Shown: positions 46,640 through 58,599 of the stretch, in pieces
How the letters are laid out: every line of letters begins with the position of its first letter
How positions within the stretch are numbered: the first letter of the stretch is position 1
NCBI RefSeq assembly: GCF_958450345.1
Contig: NC_088784.1
Location: 57,778,247 to 57,842,246 of the forward strand
Source: Calliphora vicina
Lineage: Eukaryota > Arthropoda > Insecta > Diptera > Calliphoridae
DNA length: 64,000 nt
Direction: 5' to 3'
Made by a program: the position numbers and the translations under genes
Notes under the pieces: model-generated
The model's database searches: none
Seen by the model: only the letters and a program-made list of their open reading frames with translations
What the model was told of the DNA's origin: nothing

Positions 46640-47410
46640 TTATCTCAATTATTTGAAGAGATATTTAGGTTTATTTATTTTAATTTTGCTCGATCCTTTT
46701 ATGTTTTTTTAGTTGTATCGGGTCTACGGAGGGTCGATATTTTTTTTAAGTATCACCTATATTGGCGATATAATTCTTAATAAAATAAAACAAACTTGCT
46801 AACAGTTATCTTGTCCCTATAGTAAGTTAAACGCATCTAAAGTTGGAACATTCGGATTATATACAAGTTTTATATGATCCGTAAAGAGCATTTAATGCAA
46901 AAGTGTGTAAAGTATATTTTGGATCACTTAAGCGGACAAAAAATCCAAAATTGGTCAATTTTTAAAAAAAAATTATAGATTTGATTAAAAAAATTCTAAA
47001 AAGGCAAAGCACCGATCCTAGAAAGTTTCATATTTATTTAACCCTATATACTTCTTAAATATCTACCAATATTGTTTATTATCACACGGTATGTAACATC
47101 ACAGTAGGGACTTTTCTAAAAAAATATCAGTTTTTGGAACACATTTTCCCCGGTTTAGGAATTTTGGTACTTAAAAAAAATGGTATAATGTCGTTGACTT
47201 AAGGACAATTGAGTCTATATTAGTTCCAAATTTTGTTATGATATCATTAACCGTTAAAATTTAAAATTTTATATTTTTATTAATGGAAAATCACCATATT
47301 ATAATTTTTTAAGTTTTTAGGGTAATTGACGTGACAAAAATTTACAAATTACTTAACTTTAAAAAATAACAATTCTCTAGTCCTAAGGTTTTCAACAATA
47401 TCAAATACTT
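46640..47410. other. intergenic, no gene recognised
   Basis: AT-rich, with words resembling repeat debris (CGATCCTAGAAAGTTTCAT) but no copy elsewhere in the window that could be aligned. No gene. Confidence 0.4.
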
Positions 47411-47419
47411 ATATAAAAA

Positions 47420-48290
47420 GTCTTTATTTACTTCTCAGGAGTTCCACAAACCTTGCCCCTTTTGCAAAATGTTAATATGTTAGTAACATCAAATGTAAAT
47501 TTTGAATTCAAATACATACTTACTTAACAGAAAGTTTTGTGTAACACATTTTACATGCAATATAGGCAATTCCACGGGAATGACTACCACGACTGAAAAC
47601 TCAAAAACCCTTGAAACTTTTTTTTCAAGATGATTTGAATAGGAGAAAACTCTAAAATATTACTATGTGAACGTATTTAGAACACATTACAACATTTTAT
47701 TGGCATAACAATAGTTTAAACTGACTATGTTTAATTTTTTAATTTAATTGGCATGTTTTAGGCTAAAATTGCGGTTAAAACTAAGTTCCGAATTAGCATA
47801 TAGTATGAAATTAATATGACTCTGATTGCTTATTTGCTATTATAAAATTGTTTATTGAAACCGAATGAATATTTCCCAATAATTTTTTTAGTTTTTGTAT
47901 ACATATGTATATTTACAGAATATATATTGTTTTATTATAAGAGAAAAATCTGTCACGTACGATATGTCACGTACGATATTAAATTTTATTTATTATAAAA
48001 TCATCCAAAGATTGTTTTTATTTATATATAACGGATGTAAAGGAAAAATATTTCGTTTAGTGTAAGAAATTAAAAGAAAACATAACGTCTCTCACGATTC
48101 GAAAATTTTCACATATTTCTACATGTACTTCAAAATGACTTCCGTTTTATGTCACGTACGATATACCCTTATTTCTCTCGATATTTTGGACAACAATGTC
48201 TCGAATTTTTTATAATTTATAGGCGTACAAAAAACGTACAAATCTTTCAAAGGGGGCAAGGTTTGTGGAACTCATGAAGAAATTAAACTG
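47420..48290. mobile_element. inverted-ended element with CGTACGTGACA motifs
   Basis: The ends mirror each other: AGTTCCACAAACCTTGCCCC (47440) and GGGGGCAAGGTTTGTGGAAC (about 48250), with looser similarity for 20 more bases outward. The interior holds TCACGTACGATA three times (47953, 47967, 48151) and matches 10520-10775 reversed. No coding frame. Confidence 0.6.
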
Positions 48291-48298
48291 TATGACAA

Positions 48299-48485
48299 TT
48301 GTATCAACACAATTTGTATAAAATCAGTTTGTACGAATTACTCACAACACGTTCACTCTAGATTACTTAGAGATACTTAAGTGACAATTGACTTCACACC
48401 AGATTACCTGGGATATATAAAGTAACCAAATAACTTCCCTTTACATTACAAAGAGCACATACGTGCCAAATGACTCAAAATTTTA
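48299..48485 (+). repeat. fourth copy of the CTAGATTACTTAGAGA repeat
   Basis: Shares CAACACAATTTGTATAAAA, CTAGATTACTTAGAGA, AGTGACAATTGACTTCAC and AAGAGCACATACGTGCCAAA with 1868-2042. Ends abruptly near 48485. Confidence 0.6.
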
Positions 48486-48556
48486 CATATTTCTATATTT
48501 CTGCTGAATTATTGTCAAATTCTTATGCCGATGCCAAAGAAATGATTCCTATATAT

Positions 48557-49110
48557 CATAGATGGGGGTAATGCACTAATTTTGCAGTTTGCACTAATAC
48601 TTAGTGATAGTGCAAAATTAGTGCAATCAATTTGTTCATATTTAGTGCTGAGTTGAAAATTAGCAGCCTCACTAAACATTAGTGATAGTGAGTTAAAAAA
48701 ATTTGCACTCAAAATTAAATTAGTTGATTTAAAAAAATGCAATCATCAGTTTATTGCAACTTTTTTGTATGCACTAATTTGAATGCAACTTCAAATTGTG
48801 CACAAAATTTTTAAGTTCAAAATGGTTTAAATTTATTTCTGTACACTAATTTGAAACTTAAAACTAATATTTCATTAAAAATAACAAAAAATATTTAAAA
48901 TTTTTATTTTTTCAACAAAATTCAACAATTTTATGACTACTCATTTTTTAAAAATTATCACTATCACTATTTTTTTTTAGTGCTAGTTAAGAAATAAGCA
49001 TTATCACTACAGCTTATAAAAAATAGTGCAAACTAAATTTTTTGCAATTTTAGTGATTGATAGTGCAATGCTGATTTCAATCAACATTTAGTGCACTACC
49101 CCCAACTATG
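48557..49110. mobile_element. non-autonomous element with perfect 8-bp TSD and reiterated AGTGATAGTGCA
   Basis: A 554-bp element with inverted ends CATAGATGGGGGTAATGCAC / GTGCACTACCCCCAACTATG. The direct repeat CTATATAT flanks it exactly (48549-48556 and 49111-49118). The interior is filled with variants of TTAGTGATAGTGCAAAATTA and TTTGCACTAA in both directions. Termini and an 8-bp duplication fit the hAT superfamily. The minus frame 48742-48515 is a by-product of the motif. Confidence 0.8.
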
Positions 49111-49119
49111 CTATATATG

Positions 49120-50265
49120 TAAGTAGTTCTAAGTGTACCATTAAAGAATCTGAACTTGTTTTGGTTACACTCATTTTAGAATAAGTTAAAAAATTCTTCT
49201 GGTTCTAATTTAAGTGGACATAAACTTCATTCGAACTGGACTCCTCTAAATAAATTTAAAATAAAAAGAAATAATTTAAGAAAATTACGCAAAAAAAAGC
49301 AACTTGATGTTGATAATGCATTAAAAATTAATCAATGTCTACTTAATAGACGAATACATTCGTGTCACTAGTTAACATCATTTTCACGATCAAATAAATA
49401 AAATCCAAGTTTACATTTTATGAGATATTTTCAATCAAAATTCGTGTTATTTAAAAAAAAAATATAATATAAAACACACATACATCCATGCATCCATAAC
49501 AAATTCAAGTGTTTGTATACAATTTCAGTTATTCCAAGATTTTTTAATTACACTTAAATTTGAGTACCCTCGTCTGGACATTTGAATGAAATTGTGTGGG
49601 CTTCTGGTACGACAAAAGCCTGGTTGTTTGGTTGGTTGTTACAACTAACGAACTGGCTGCAAACTCCGAATCTTAATGATGAAATACTACTCAAACTCGT
49701 TACATGAATACTAGCTGAACTATTATGATTTCAAATTTATAAGAAACTATTTTTTTCTTCTTATTTATTTGGTTATTTTTTATTTAACAGGAAATCTACC
49801 ACTCAGCATTTAAGCATGACTTATGATTTTTTATTACGAGTAACGATTATTACAAACATTCATAAATTTCAAGATAAAAAAATTTAAACACATTTCATGG
49901 TGGCAGCTACAGACTGCCAAATCAAACGCGAATAAATAAATAAAGTAAAGAACACAAGCAGACCAGTGAATACAATTTCGATTCGTTTTAAAATTTAAAT
50001 ACCAGTCGATGAATTGATTTTTTTTCGTCTTGTACTCAGATTCAAATTGAATTTGAATGAAAACTAATTTAGAAGACTTGTGGTTTAAGTATGAAGTTGA
50101 AAGTAAACACGCAATACAAGTACAAATTTAATTAACAAATTTTACTTGTTTTCCTTTTAAGATTCGCAAACTATTTATAATATTTTTTAACTAAATTTTA
50201 AAGTGAAGTGTTTAATAAAGCGTAATAGTCATAACCTTGAAATCGAACATTGTTTTGGAGTTTGA
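49120..50265. other. intergenic, no gene recognised
   Basis: AT-rich unique-looking sequence without an open frame or motif of note. Confidence 0.4.
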
Positions 50266-50269
50266 TTCA

Positions 50270-51955
50270 TTATTATATACCCACTACCAAAAAGATGGGG
50301 GTATATTGAGTTTGTGATAACGTTTGTAACGAAATATTGGTTGTAGAACGTATCGTTATTTATAACGGTCAAGCAGAACCAGAGATATGGACCAAATTTT
50401 GAGACAACCTCCAACTTTGTGAGATTTTTTTTCACAAATGTTAAAATTGGAAAGAATCGGTTAATGATTTCTCCCAGTCTCCAAGAAATTTCTTCCCTTT
50501 GGGTCTTTGGTACACAAATAGCACATAAATAGAAATATCCGAAAAAATTCAGCAAACATAATTTCTATGTAAAAAGAAATTATGAAACGTAATTTTGCTT
50601 GGACCGGTCCATATTTGACTGTAGACCCCATATATATTCCACTTCCTAAAATCATCGAAATACGTATAAATCTCTTACAAAAATATTGTTATCAAGTTGT
50701 AACTCGATATAAATAATTCCAATATATGTATAAATCTCCGTGATAAATTTTATGAAGTTTGGTCCATAGTTGGTCATATCTTACAAATATCGATTTTGTT
50801 CCAAAATTTAACACAGATAAGTAATATATTTGCAAAATAAAACTGGTGGATTTTGTGTCCATATTTGACCATATCATCACTTACATATGCATAAATCTCT
50901 TAAATATAATAAATATAATATAATAAATATAATACTTAAGAAGTTTTAAATTCGATATCAATAATAAAAATCTTATCTTAAAATTTTTTTACATAGAACA
51001 GTTGCATTCAAAAATCATATTATTGGTTTTTGTGACGATCATACATAACACATAAAAAAATATAGTTGTGAATGCTTACAGTAACCATTTCAAAAATTTT
51101 AAAAGTTGTTTAACCATATTATAGTCACAGTAACTATTTACATGATTGTGGTAACAATAATATGGTTAACTTACGATTCATATGATTGTATCAATCATAT
51201 ATATGGTTACAGTAAACATGTATATGTTTGTGACAACCATTTGTATGATTAAGGTTTCACCATATTATGTTGCTCTCGGCTTGACAGAAAAGACCCATGC
51301 CTTGAGGATTTAGAGGGTTCCGTAATACCAAAAATGTTCTTTAAAATAAAATTCTTAATAAATGCGAAATTAACCCTAAGCTATCTTTTGTTATGTCTTA
51401 TTTCTGACTTTCTGGTTGCATTTTCCGTTTTGATGTATGACTTTCACGTGTAATATTTTTGCAGAACATTTTAACCCCTTAAATCCCTGTTTTAATGGTG
51501 GTTTTTGCACTTTTTTAAAATAAGGACAAAAAAGACACATGCCTTGAGGATTTAGAGGGTTAACATATTCTACAAAAATATTCTCCGTAACATTTTACAT
51601 AAATTTGCTGAACACATTTTATACCTAAAATGTAAGGATCACATGGTTTCTTATGCCGATTAACAATAAGAATGTGCCAGAGTTGGGAAACTTTAACCCC
51701 CCTCAAATGAAATTCAGATGTAAACTTTCAAAACGCCGATACACGTGTCTTTTTTTGGTCTCCTCTATCAAAATTGATTGGTCGGACCTTGTAATTTTGG
51801 AATAAAATTTGATTTTGTTGTATAGTGTAATGAATGAACCAAATGAATTGAACCAGATAAAGGTTTTTATACGATCAACAATCGGTGCCCGTATTATATT
51901 TATCTATGGGGGGTATATAAGATTCGGCACAGACGAATATAACATGTTTATTTGT
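50270..51955 (+). mobile_element. hairpin-tailed TATACCC repeat with internal insertions
   Basis: Starts TATATACCCACTACCAAAAA and ends GGGGGGTATATAAG followed by the hairpin ATTCGGC-ACA-GACGAAT (51922-51938, one mismatch). The interior has CATATTTGACCATATC phrases typical of the family. From about 51050 to 51260 is a degenerate stretch of ATATGGTTACAGTAA / ATGATTGT words. At 51288-51319 and 51528-51559 a direct repeat (CATGCCTTGAGGATTTAGAG) flanks 240 bases. Small open frames inside are not genes. Confidence 0.65.
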
Positions 51956-52508
51956 TTTTGATTAATATTTTTTTGTTATTCACAGTTATTTATTTATTTT
52001 ATTTTCTGCTCCATTACAATTTGAATTCTGTAGAAAAAACAATGTATGTGTGATTAAAATAAGCGTTGGAGCACGATTGATTTTATGACAAGATAAATAT
52101 TTCCACTACAATAAGATGAATATAAAATATGACTCGGTGGGGAAGTATTCAAAATTATTGGGTTAGATGAAGATTAGTAAAGAAATTATAATACATTTAA
52201 TCCCTTTTAATGATTTTGAATATGGGCTTTCTATGGCTGCTATGTTTCAAAATCTCCCAATTTTTTTTTGGGATTGAGCCGCTGTTAACTAAAGAAAACT
52301 GCGCGCATATTCTAGCTTTTATAGATTTTTCAAATCTAGTACTTCTTAACTTTAATTAAGTTATTATTATTAGATTTGAAAAATACTGATTTATGTTAAA
52401 AAATATATAAAATCCACAAAACAATTAAATGAAATTGATTTAAATATTCAAAAATAGAGTACTGCTGATATAGCTCGAAAATAATGGATCGACTTGGATA
52501 CTGATTAA

Positions 52509-53379
52509 TAGCCTTTTTACACTAAGCGTCATCTTAGAGGAATGAGTGGAAGATGATGAAAATGAAAAAAGTTGTTTACACTTGTATCATCTCTCATCTT
52601 TCATTTTAAATACATAAAATCTGCTTATAATTAATGAAAAAAAATAAAATGGAAAATTCTTCAATTATCGGATTAATAATTGCACTTGAAGAGCAAAATC
52701 AATTATTAAAACAATATATAGATCTGCTTGATGTTATTATGGACAATGACTTTATTATGGAAGATGAAGAAATCTTACCAATTGCACGTGCCTCAAGGGA
52801 GAAAGACGTTCCAAATAGTAGTCCAGAATTTTTTTAAGAAAGCTTTCGGGTTGATAAGACAACCTTTTTATTACTGGTCAATCGGTTGGAGTGTTTAAGA
52901 AAAAAGGACACAAACTGTCGGAAATCTATTCCATTAGAAAAACGTGTGGCCATAGCTCTATATACGCTGGGGTCTTCATCTGAGTATCGCACTATAGGGA
53001 GACTTTTTGGTGTTTCCACTAGTAGTGTTTGCATTATTTTGCATGAGTTTTGTAGGGCAGTGATTGAAAATCTGGCAAATGATTTCCTTCCAACAAATTT
53101 TCTAACAGCTGCGAAGGTTGAAGAGTGCGTCCAAGGATTCGAAGATTTGGGGTTTCCACAGTGACGTTTAATTTTTTTATACATATAAACAAATGTCATT
53201 TTTTTAGTGATGACACTAAAATTATCGAAAGATGATGATTGGAACAAAATGAGATAGGAACATCTTGTGAAGATGATGAAAGATGACGCTTTTTTGCTCT
53301 GTATATTTCTTATGGGAAAGATGTTGTCATCTTGCCAATTGATGAGAGATGAAAGATGAAGCTCAGTGTAAAAAGCCTA
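52509..53379 (+). mobile_element. PIF/Harbinger element, internally deleted, with TAA duplication
   Basis: An 871-bp element bounded by inverted ends TAGCCTTTTTACACTAAGCG and AGCTCAGTGTAAAAAGCCTA. It is flanked by TAA (52506-52508 and 53380-53382), the three-base duplication usual for Harbinger elements. Subterminal GATGATGAAAGATGA words occur near both ends. It contains only the N-terminal part of the transposase (52634-53164). Confidence 0.85.
52634..53164 (+). pseudogene. Harbinger transposase N-terminal part (truncated, frameshifted)
   Basis: The first frame 52634-52837 encodes an acidic N-terminus (LLKQYIDLLDVIMD, NSSPEFF). After a frameshift the frame running to 53164 carries RLECLRKKDTNCRKSIPLEK, then RVAIALYTLGSSSEYRTIGR and LFGVSTSSVC, the helix-turn-helix region of HARBI1-like transposases (HTH_Tnp_4 type), then VQGFEDLGFPQ. 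In intact proteins the DDE domain begins right after this (GAIDGSH). Here a stop follows and only about 200 bases remain to the right end, so the catalytic domain is deleted. The opposite-strand frame 53247-52834 is a shadow. Confidence 0.85.
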
Positions 53380-53384
53380 TAAGA

Positions 53385-54720
53385 ATTGATTTCCTTCAGT
53401 CTGTCCAACTGCTGGCTGATTGTCCATGTAAACCTTGTTGTCAAACTACTAATTTTTAAATTACATAATTTAATATTGTTTGGAACATGTCATTATTTTG
53501 GAATAAAGACGATATCTATGGTTATCATCGGTTTATTATTTCATTTGGCAAATGACGGTTAACAAGTTTTAAAAAGCTTTGTTTACATTTATACAAATAT
53601 TGAATTATTTTATATTAAAAATTTGCGAGGATTTAGTACAACATTTTTTAATTTTATTAGCTTCCACAAAATTGAAATAAGAAACCAAATTGATGGTTTT
53701 ATGATAGGAAAGAAATCACACATGGAATTAAAGTCAGAAAGTTTATTTCTATTATTTATTTCATTATTCTGAAAAAATAAAAAGTTAGGTAAAATTTTAT
53801 CTAATTCTGTTTTTTACGCATAATTATTTTTTTTAACAAAAATTTCTATAAATGTAAAACTATTTCATATTGTAAGTTTTAAAAATCCCGCCATTACATG
53901 GACAACCTTAAATCGACTCAGAAACTGATCCTGAGCAGATTGGTATACTTTAAGATATTTTGGCACGTTACAAACATCAGCACTAACCCAATATACCCTC
54001 CCCACTACTTCACACTATTGTGATTTTTATAAATATTTCGATAGCTTTCGAAATACGCCGAATGCTGAAATAGGCCGAATGAATTTTATCCCAGTAACGA
54101 TATTTACAAGAATTTAATTCGTGTTATAGTGATTCCCGGAAATGAGAATTTCGGTAGTGGGGGTTCTATAGAAGATATACGTAAGTGTACTTTTTATTGG
54201 GGGGGGGGGTTTGTCCATATCCAAAAAAATACTGTAGTATGATTTTTAAATAAAATTTGTTGAAAATTCATCAATATTGTTTATATAGGTTAATTTGTTT
54301 TTCCGAATTGAGATCTATGACCAATTATATGCTGATCTTAATAAAATTCGACGTCGAATTTCAACCTGATATCAATATTGATATATCTTTAAGTAATTTT
54401 TGTGAAAATTGTATAGGGGCATTGGTAAAATATGGACCGATAGACGAAAAAAAAATAAATTTTTTCTGGATTATATATAAAAACTGTTTTTCTATAGGCT
54501 TTAATAAACAATATTATGAAAATAAATTTGAATGAGGACTAGGAGTAATAATGCACCCACTCTTCCCATTTTCAACAGAGTTTTCCCTTTTATCATAAAA
54601 AGAATGAGTGCCAAATTTCATATTATTATCCCCAATATATTTAAACCAAATAGGAAAACAGTTGTGAAAAATATCACATAACTTGTCTCACATTTTGGTC
54701 CATAACTCCGGTTCTAAAGT
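53385..54720 (-). repeat. mosaic of reversed TATACCC-family fragments
   Basis: 53884-54010 (CGACTCAGAAACTGATCCTG, ATATACCCTCCCCACTACT) is the reversed 5' end of a copy like 4150-4300. 54160-54720 (TGGTAAAATATGGACCGATA, GTCCATAACTCCGGTTCTAA) is a reversed copy resembling 50300-50900. A run of ten G occurs at about 54201-54210. Open frames at 54257-54535 and 54683-54913 belong to the repeats. Confidence 0.5.
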
Positions 54721-54919
54721 ACTGATTTTGTTTATTTCTAATACCATTCGGTTATATTTTGAGATCATAACAAAATCATTATTTTTTTTGAGAGACAGTC
54801 AAAATAATTTAATAATTCTACACATACAAATGTATAAATTTGTTCTGTTCGTTGATCATTCAATTACCTTGCTTAAATCAATTTCTGTTATCAAATTTTT
54901 TTATCTAATTTAGTCGAAC

Positions 54920-57050
54920 TACGACTGACTAGACAATGACGAGGATCGACGCACACATAAATCTAACATTCAACGTCTCCACTATGATCTATCTGTGGCA
55001 TGAACGAACACTCTTTACGCATGTGCAATTGTAATTCCAATTTCTAACTGCAATTTAATTTGAACGAATACAGAGATGAGGAAACAATTTCTAAATAATT
55101 TTCTTTCCAACATACCATGCTAACACTTAGCGGGAAATTTCGTTTTTTCATCTCATTTCTTTCACTTTATTTCAAGTTCTTTCTTATGTAACGTTAATAA
55201 ACAGCAAATACAAAGAGGAAAAAGTAAAGAATAAAAAAAATATTCTAACATTAATTGAAACTCTAATTGAAATCCAAAATTCCTTTGAGAATTACTTTCA
55301 GCTTGAGTGGTGGACGACTACGAACGTTTAAATTGATGTCTGTGGCTGGTCATGTTGGTCTATTTGCTCTGATGGTTGCATGCATGTGAAAATTGAATTT
55401 CTTTTTATGTTTTCTTTAAATCCATCCATGGCATCTATAACTCATCCCCATTCTCATCTCAGCATACACCACCTGTCCTTTTAAACACCACGTCACTTTG
55501 GTCACTTGTGATTGGCGTCTGACGATCAATTAAGTGACGTGGAAATTATGCAATTTTTATGTAAATTTTGCTGTCAGAACCAGTTAAAAATCACATTTTA
55601 ATCAAAATTAATAATCTCAGGTACATTGACTTTTTTTTAATTTATGGTTTTTTCGTTTTAAATCTTAAATGTGATCGCAATGTTTATGTACATTTTATGT
55701 ATTATTTGAACATAAATTTGTTTAGAGTCTTACGAATATCTTTTCAAGTTGAAAATTGTTTTGGATTCTGGTTAAATAGTAATCTATAATTGAATCTAGA
55801 AATAAATGAAATGTAAAGGAATTTTCATTGTTGCCACATCTGCTTCATCTGAATATGACTAATTCACAAGTTTGGCTACCGTGATGTTACCGTACCTTTA
55901 ATATAATATGGAATAATATAATAACAATACCCTTCCAGCTCAGCTACCGTTGCCGCTAAGCAATCGTTATATAAATAACTACAATTAACGTTAAAATACC
56001 GATACCGATGTAATAGTTAATATCGTTAATAATATTCTATAACTACATACATAACCATGTACAATAACAGCACAACAAAATTAAGGTTTTTTAAATTTTC
56101 TGAAATAAAAATAGCTGATCCTTATGTGATTAATTTCATCTGCTGGTTTTAAAAATATATTGATATTTATTATTTGCAAAATTTACAATATTTTATATAT
56201 TATTCGGTAAGTATTTCGCGAACGGTTCTCCAAACCTTAAATACTTTCTGGAATATTATCTCCACAAAAATCTATTTCAGTTGAATGGAGCCACCTTATT
56301 GAATATATCCTGATGTCTTATTGTTATTGCAAGGATGTTAAAATTCTTGTGTTTTTGATTGAGTTCATAAAGGTTTTTCATGTAAATTTTCAGAAATCAA
56401 AATAACTAATCCTTATGTATTTTTGTCCGCTGATTACGATTTATTTTCTGCCACCTCTGAAATATTGTGCATTAACTTTAAAAATACTTTAAATTTCCCT
56501 TTTTAATTCCATCCAAAATAATTTGGTTTTTTATCTCAAATTCATCATTAATATCATAATGGCAGCGAAGAAAAGACCCAGAATTTGTCAAAGTCATGAA
56601 TGAGCTCCAAAAGAAAACATGGATATACAGAATTTTCTTGGAAATCATAACTAAGAAAATAATGTACAATTGGTACACATTCGTCAGCAAGTTATTTAAC
56701 CCAGATAACTTCATGTCCTGGAAAACATAACAACTCGCCACAATATTGTATAAACTGGGCCATGGAAACAGTTCGATCGTGACTGATTAAAGCTTGTCAA
56801 GCTCATATCTATGATCGACATCATGAAATTTAATTATCGGATTCTTAACACAGCTCTATTCATGGCGTCTCAGAACCACTACAAGTTGCAATTTAGAATA
56901 TATTTCCATAAAATTTAATACATCTGTCCATTATCTAACATAGTCCCCAAACAAATGTCCTCCCGTAATAGGACTCTTTATGTCATAAATGTCTGTTTTA
57001 TATAGTTATCTACACAAATAAGTTTTATATAAACAGAAATCACATTTAAA
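54920..57050. other. intergenic, no gene recognised; short TGACGT palindrome at 55488-55542
   Basis: Mostly unique-looking sequence. CCACGTCACTT (55488-55498) and AAGTGACGTGG (55532-55542) form an 11-bp inverted repeat with a 33-base loop. The minus frame 56741-56478 shows no motif. Around 56930-57050 are pieces of the TATACCC family (CATAAATGTCTGTTTTATAT). Confidence 0.4.
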
Positions 57051-57101
57051 CATTTCTTGTGGATAATAAAAAATTTTCAAATTTCAAAAATTTTTTTCAT
57101 G

Positions 57102-57391
57102 AAAAATCGTATAGCAGAAACGCATTCTACGGAAAATTCTAAGAAATTTTCCCCGAGAAACCATAGGTCTAAAATCAAATCCTATCTTGCGCATTTCGTT
57201 TTTTATCCAATGATATTTCAGTATTTATTTTTTTTAATAGTTTTTTTATTGGATAAAATACGAAATGCGCAAGATAGGATTTGATTTTAGACCTATGGTT
57301 TCTTGTGGAAACTTTCTAAGAATTTACCGTAGATTGCGTTTCTGCTATACGATTTCTTACTATTTGATCGTCCATACAAATCGACCCAGCC
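57102..57391. mobile_element. second copy of the AGGGTGGGTCGA palindromic MITE
   Basis: The inverted arms carry CCATAGGTCTAAAATCAAAT, CCTATCTTGCGCATTTCG and their complements, with ATCGTATAGCAGAAACGC mirrored by GCGTTTCTGCTATACGATT. The right end TCGACCCAGCC lies next to TA; the left end is truncated by about 30 bases. A sister copy is at 11765-12047. Confidence 0.7.
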
Positions 57392-57399
57392 TAATGAGT

Positions 57400-57960
57400 A
57401 TAGTATCATCACCATGGTTTCATTAAAAATCCTGGCGTACCAATATCCTTTGTATATAGTAACTTCCGCGATTCACGATTCCTTTCCGATTTATTGAAAA
57501 GTTCCCCTCATAACTTGGCTCCTCCAATTAGACTACTACATTGTGCCCAGATATCCAGTATAAGCTGTTTCTTAAAAACTATTTTAATCTGCATCACACA
57601 TCAGCTTGCGTATCTCGTATCTCGTTAGTCCTCGTTGAATCGTCCGGTCCTCTGAACTAAGTCATTTATTCTAATGCTTAATAAGTGTTAATGTGGCTTT
57701 TTCCTCCAAGACAAGAGGACATTAAACACCCTTGCGTTTGTCTAGAGTTCACCAAGTAATCGGGTGAAATTATAAAGAAATCCTGAAATTATGTCGTATC
57801 ACATCCAATGATTGTGACACCATTTAACTATTTACCGCTACCGAACACAGTAAAGGCATAATCCGCACCGCGACCATAATATTTTCATATTCTAAGCAAG
57901 ACAACGGTATATTATTTAATAGGAACTAAAAAGTCCCTGCTCTCAAGTTTACCTACATAC
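57400..57960. other. slightly GC-richer stretch, unassigned
   Basis: 57436-57636 is open in one plus frame without a Met (pieces such as FRDSRFLSDLLKSSPHNL), but no family was recognised and splice sites are unclear. It precedes the solo LTR and might be debris of an LTR element or host sequence. Confidence 0.3.
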
Positions 57961-57965
57961 AATAT

Positions 57966-58598
57966 TGTTACGAAATTGTACTTGAATTCAAATATAACGG
58001 TTTTAACGACTGCTTTAAAGTTGCATAATGTTTATCAACCTTTATATTTTATGTTAACAGCAGTTAACATATCTGTGCATACTATTGACATAGCTGTGGA
58101 ATATACAACATTGAATAAAAGCTTTGAGTTGAGAATTGTTTGCAAGTATGGCAGCACTAAATGATTAAGCTGCTAACATTAACATCGAAAGCTCTAGAAT
58201 TCGAATATACTAGTTTGAAGATCATTATGGAAATAGATTTTTCAAGAAGCATCTAGATGGTATGCAGTGTATATAAATTGGCCGTTGACTGACTGACACC
58301 AAACAGTCAGTCTAATTGGAAGCATCGTTAAGTATAGACAAATGAACTGCCTTTAAGTGTGCTATATATTCTTGTACATTATAAAGTGTGTAATTTAAGT
58401 GTGTGTACTTCTGTGAATTAAAAAATGTGTGTTTGTATAAAAACACATAGTGACTATTTAAATTGTTATTGTTATATATTTGAATAAATAAAGAGCTGTT
58501 ACAATTTTAAACTACTAAACTGATTTTATTTGCAATCAAAAGTATCTGGTTTATTTAAAGGAAGTAAACCAACGTTTGTAAAAGGTAAAAACGTAACA
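57966..58598 (+). repeat. solo LTR of a gypsy/Pao-type retrotransposon
   Basis: A 633-bp unit with TG...CA ends in the inverted form TGTTACG / CGTAACA. It contains a TATATAAATT box (58270-58280), an insect-type initiator TCAGTCT at 58307-58313 and the polyadenylation signal AATAAATAAA near 58482. Flanks are ATAT and GTAT, possibly a decayed 4-bp duplication. No primer-binding site or internal region follows, so only one LTR remains. The open frame 57976-58164 lies inside it. Confidence 0.6.
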
Positions 58599-58599
58599 G

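Noticed and set aside
52834..53247. 137-codon minus-strand frame
   Set aside because: Antisense shadow of the Harbinger transposase remnant.
57976..58164. 62-codon frame
   Set aside because: Lies within the solo LTR upstream of its TATA box; no domain.
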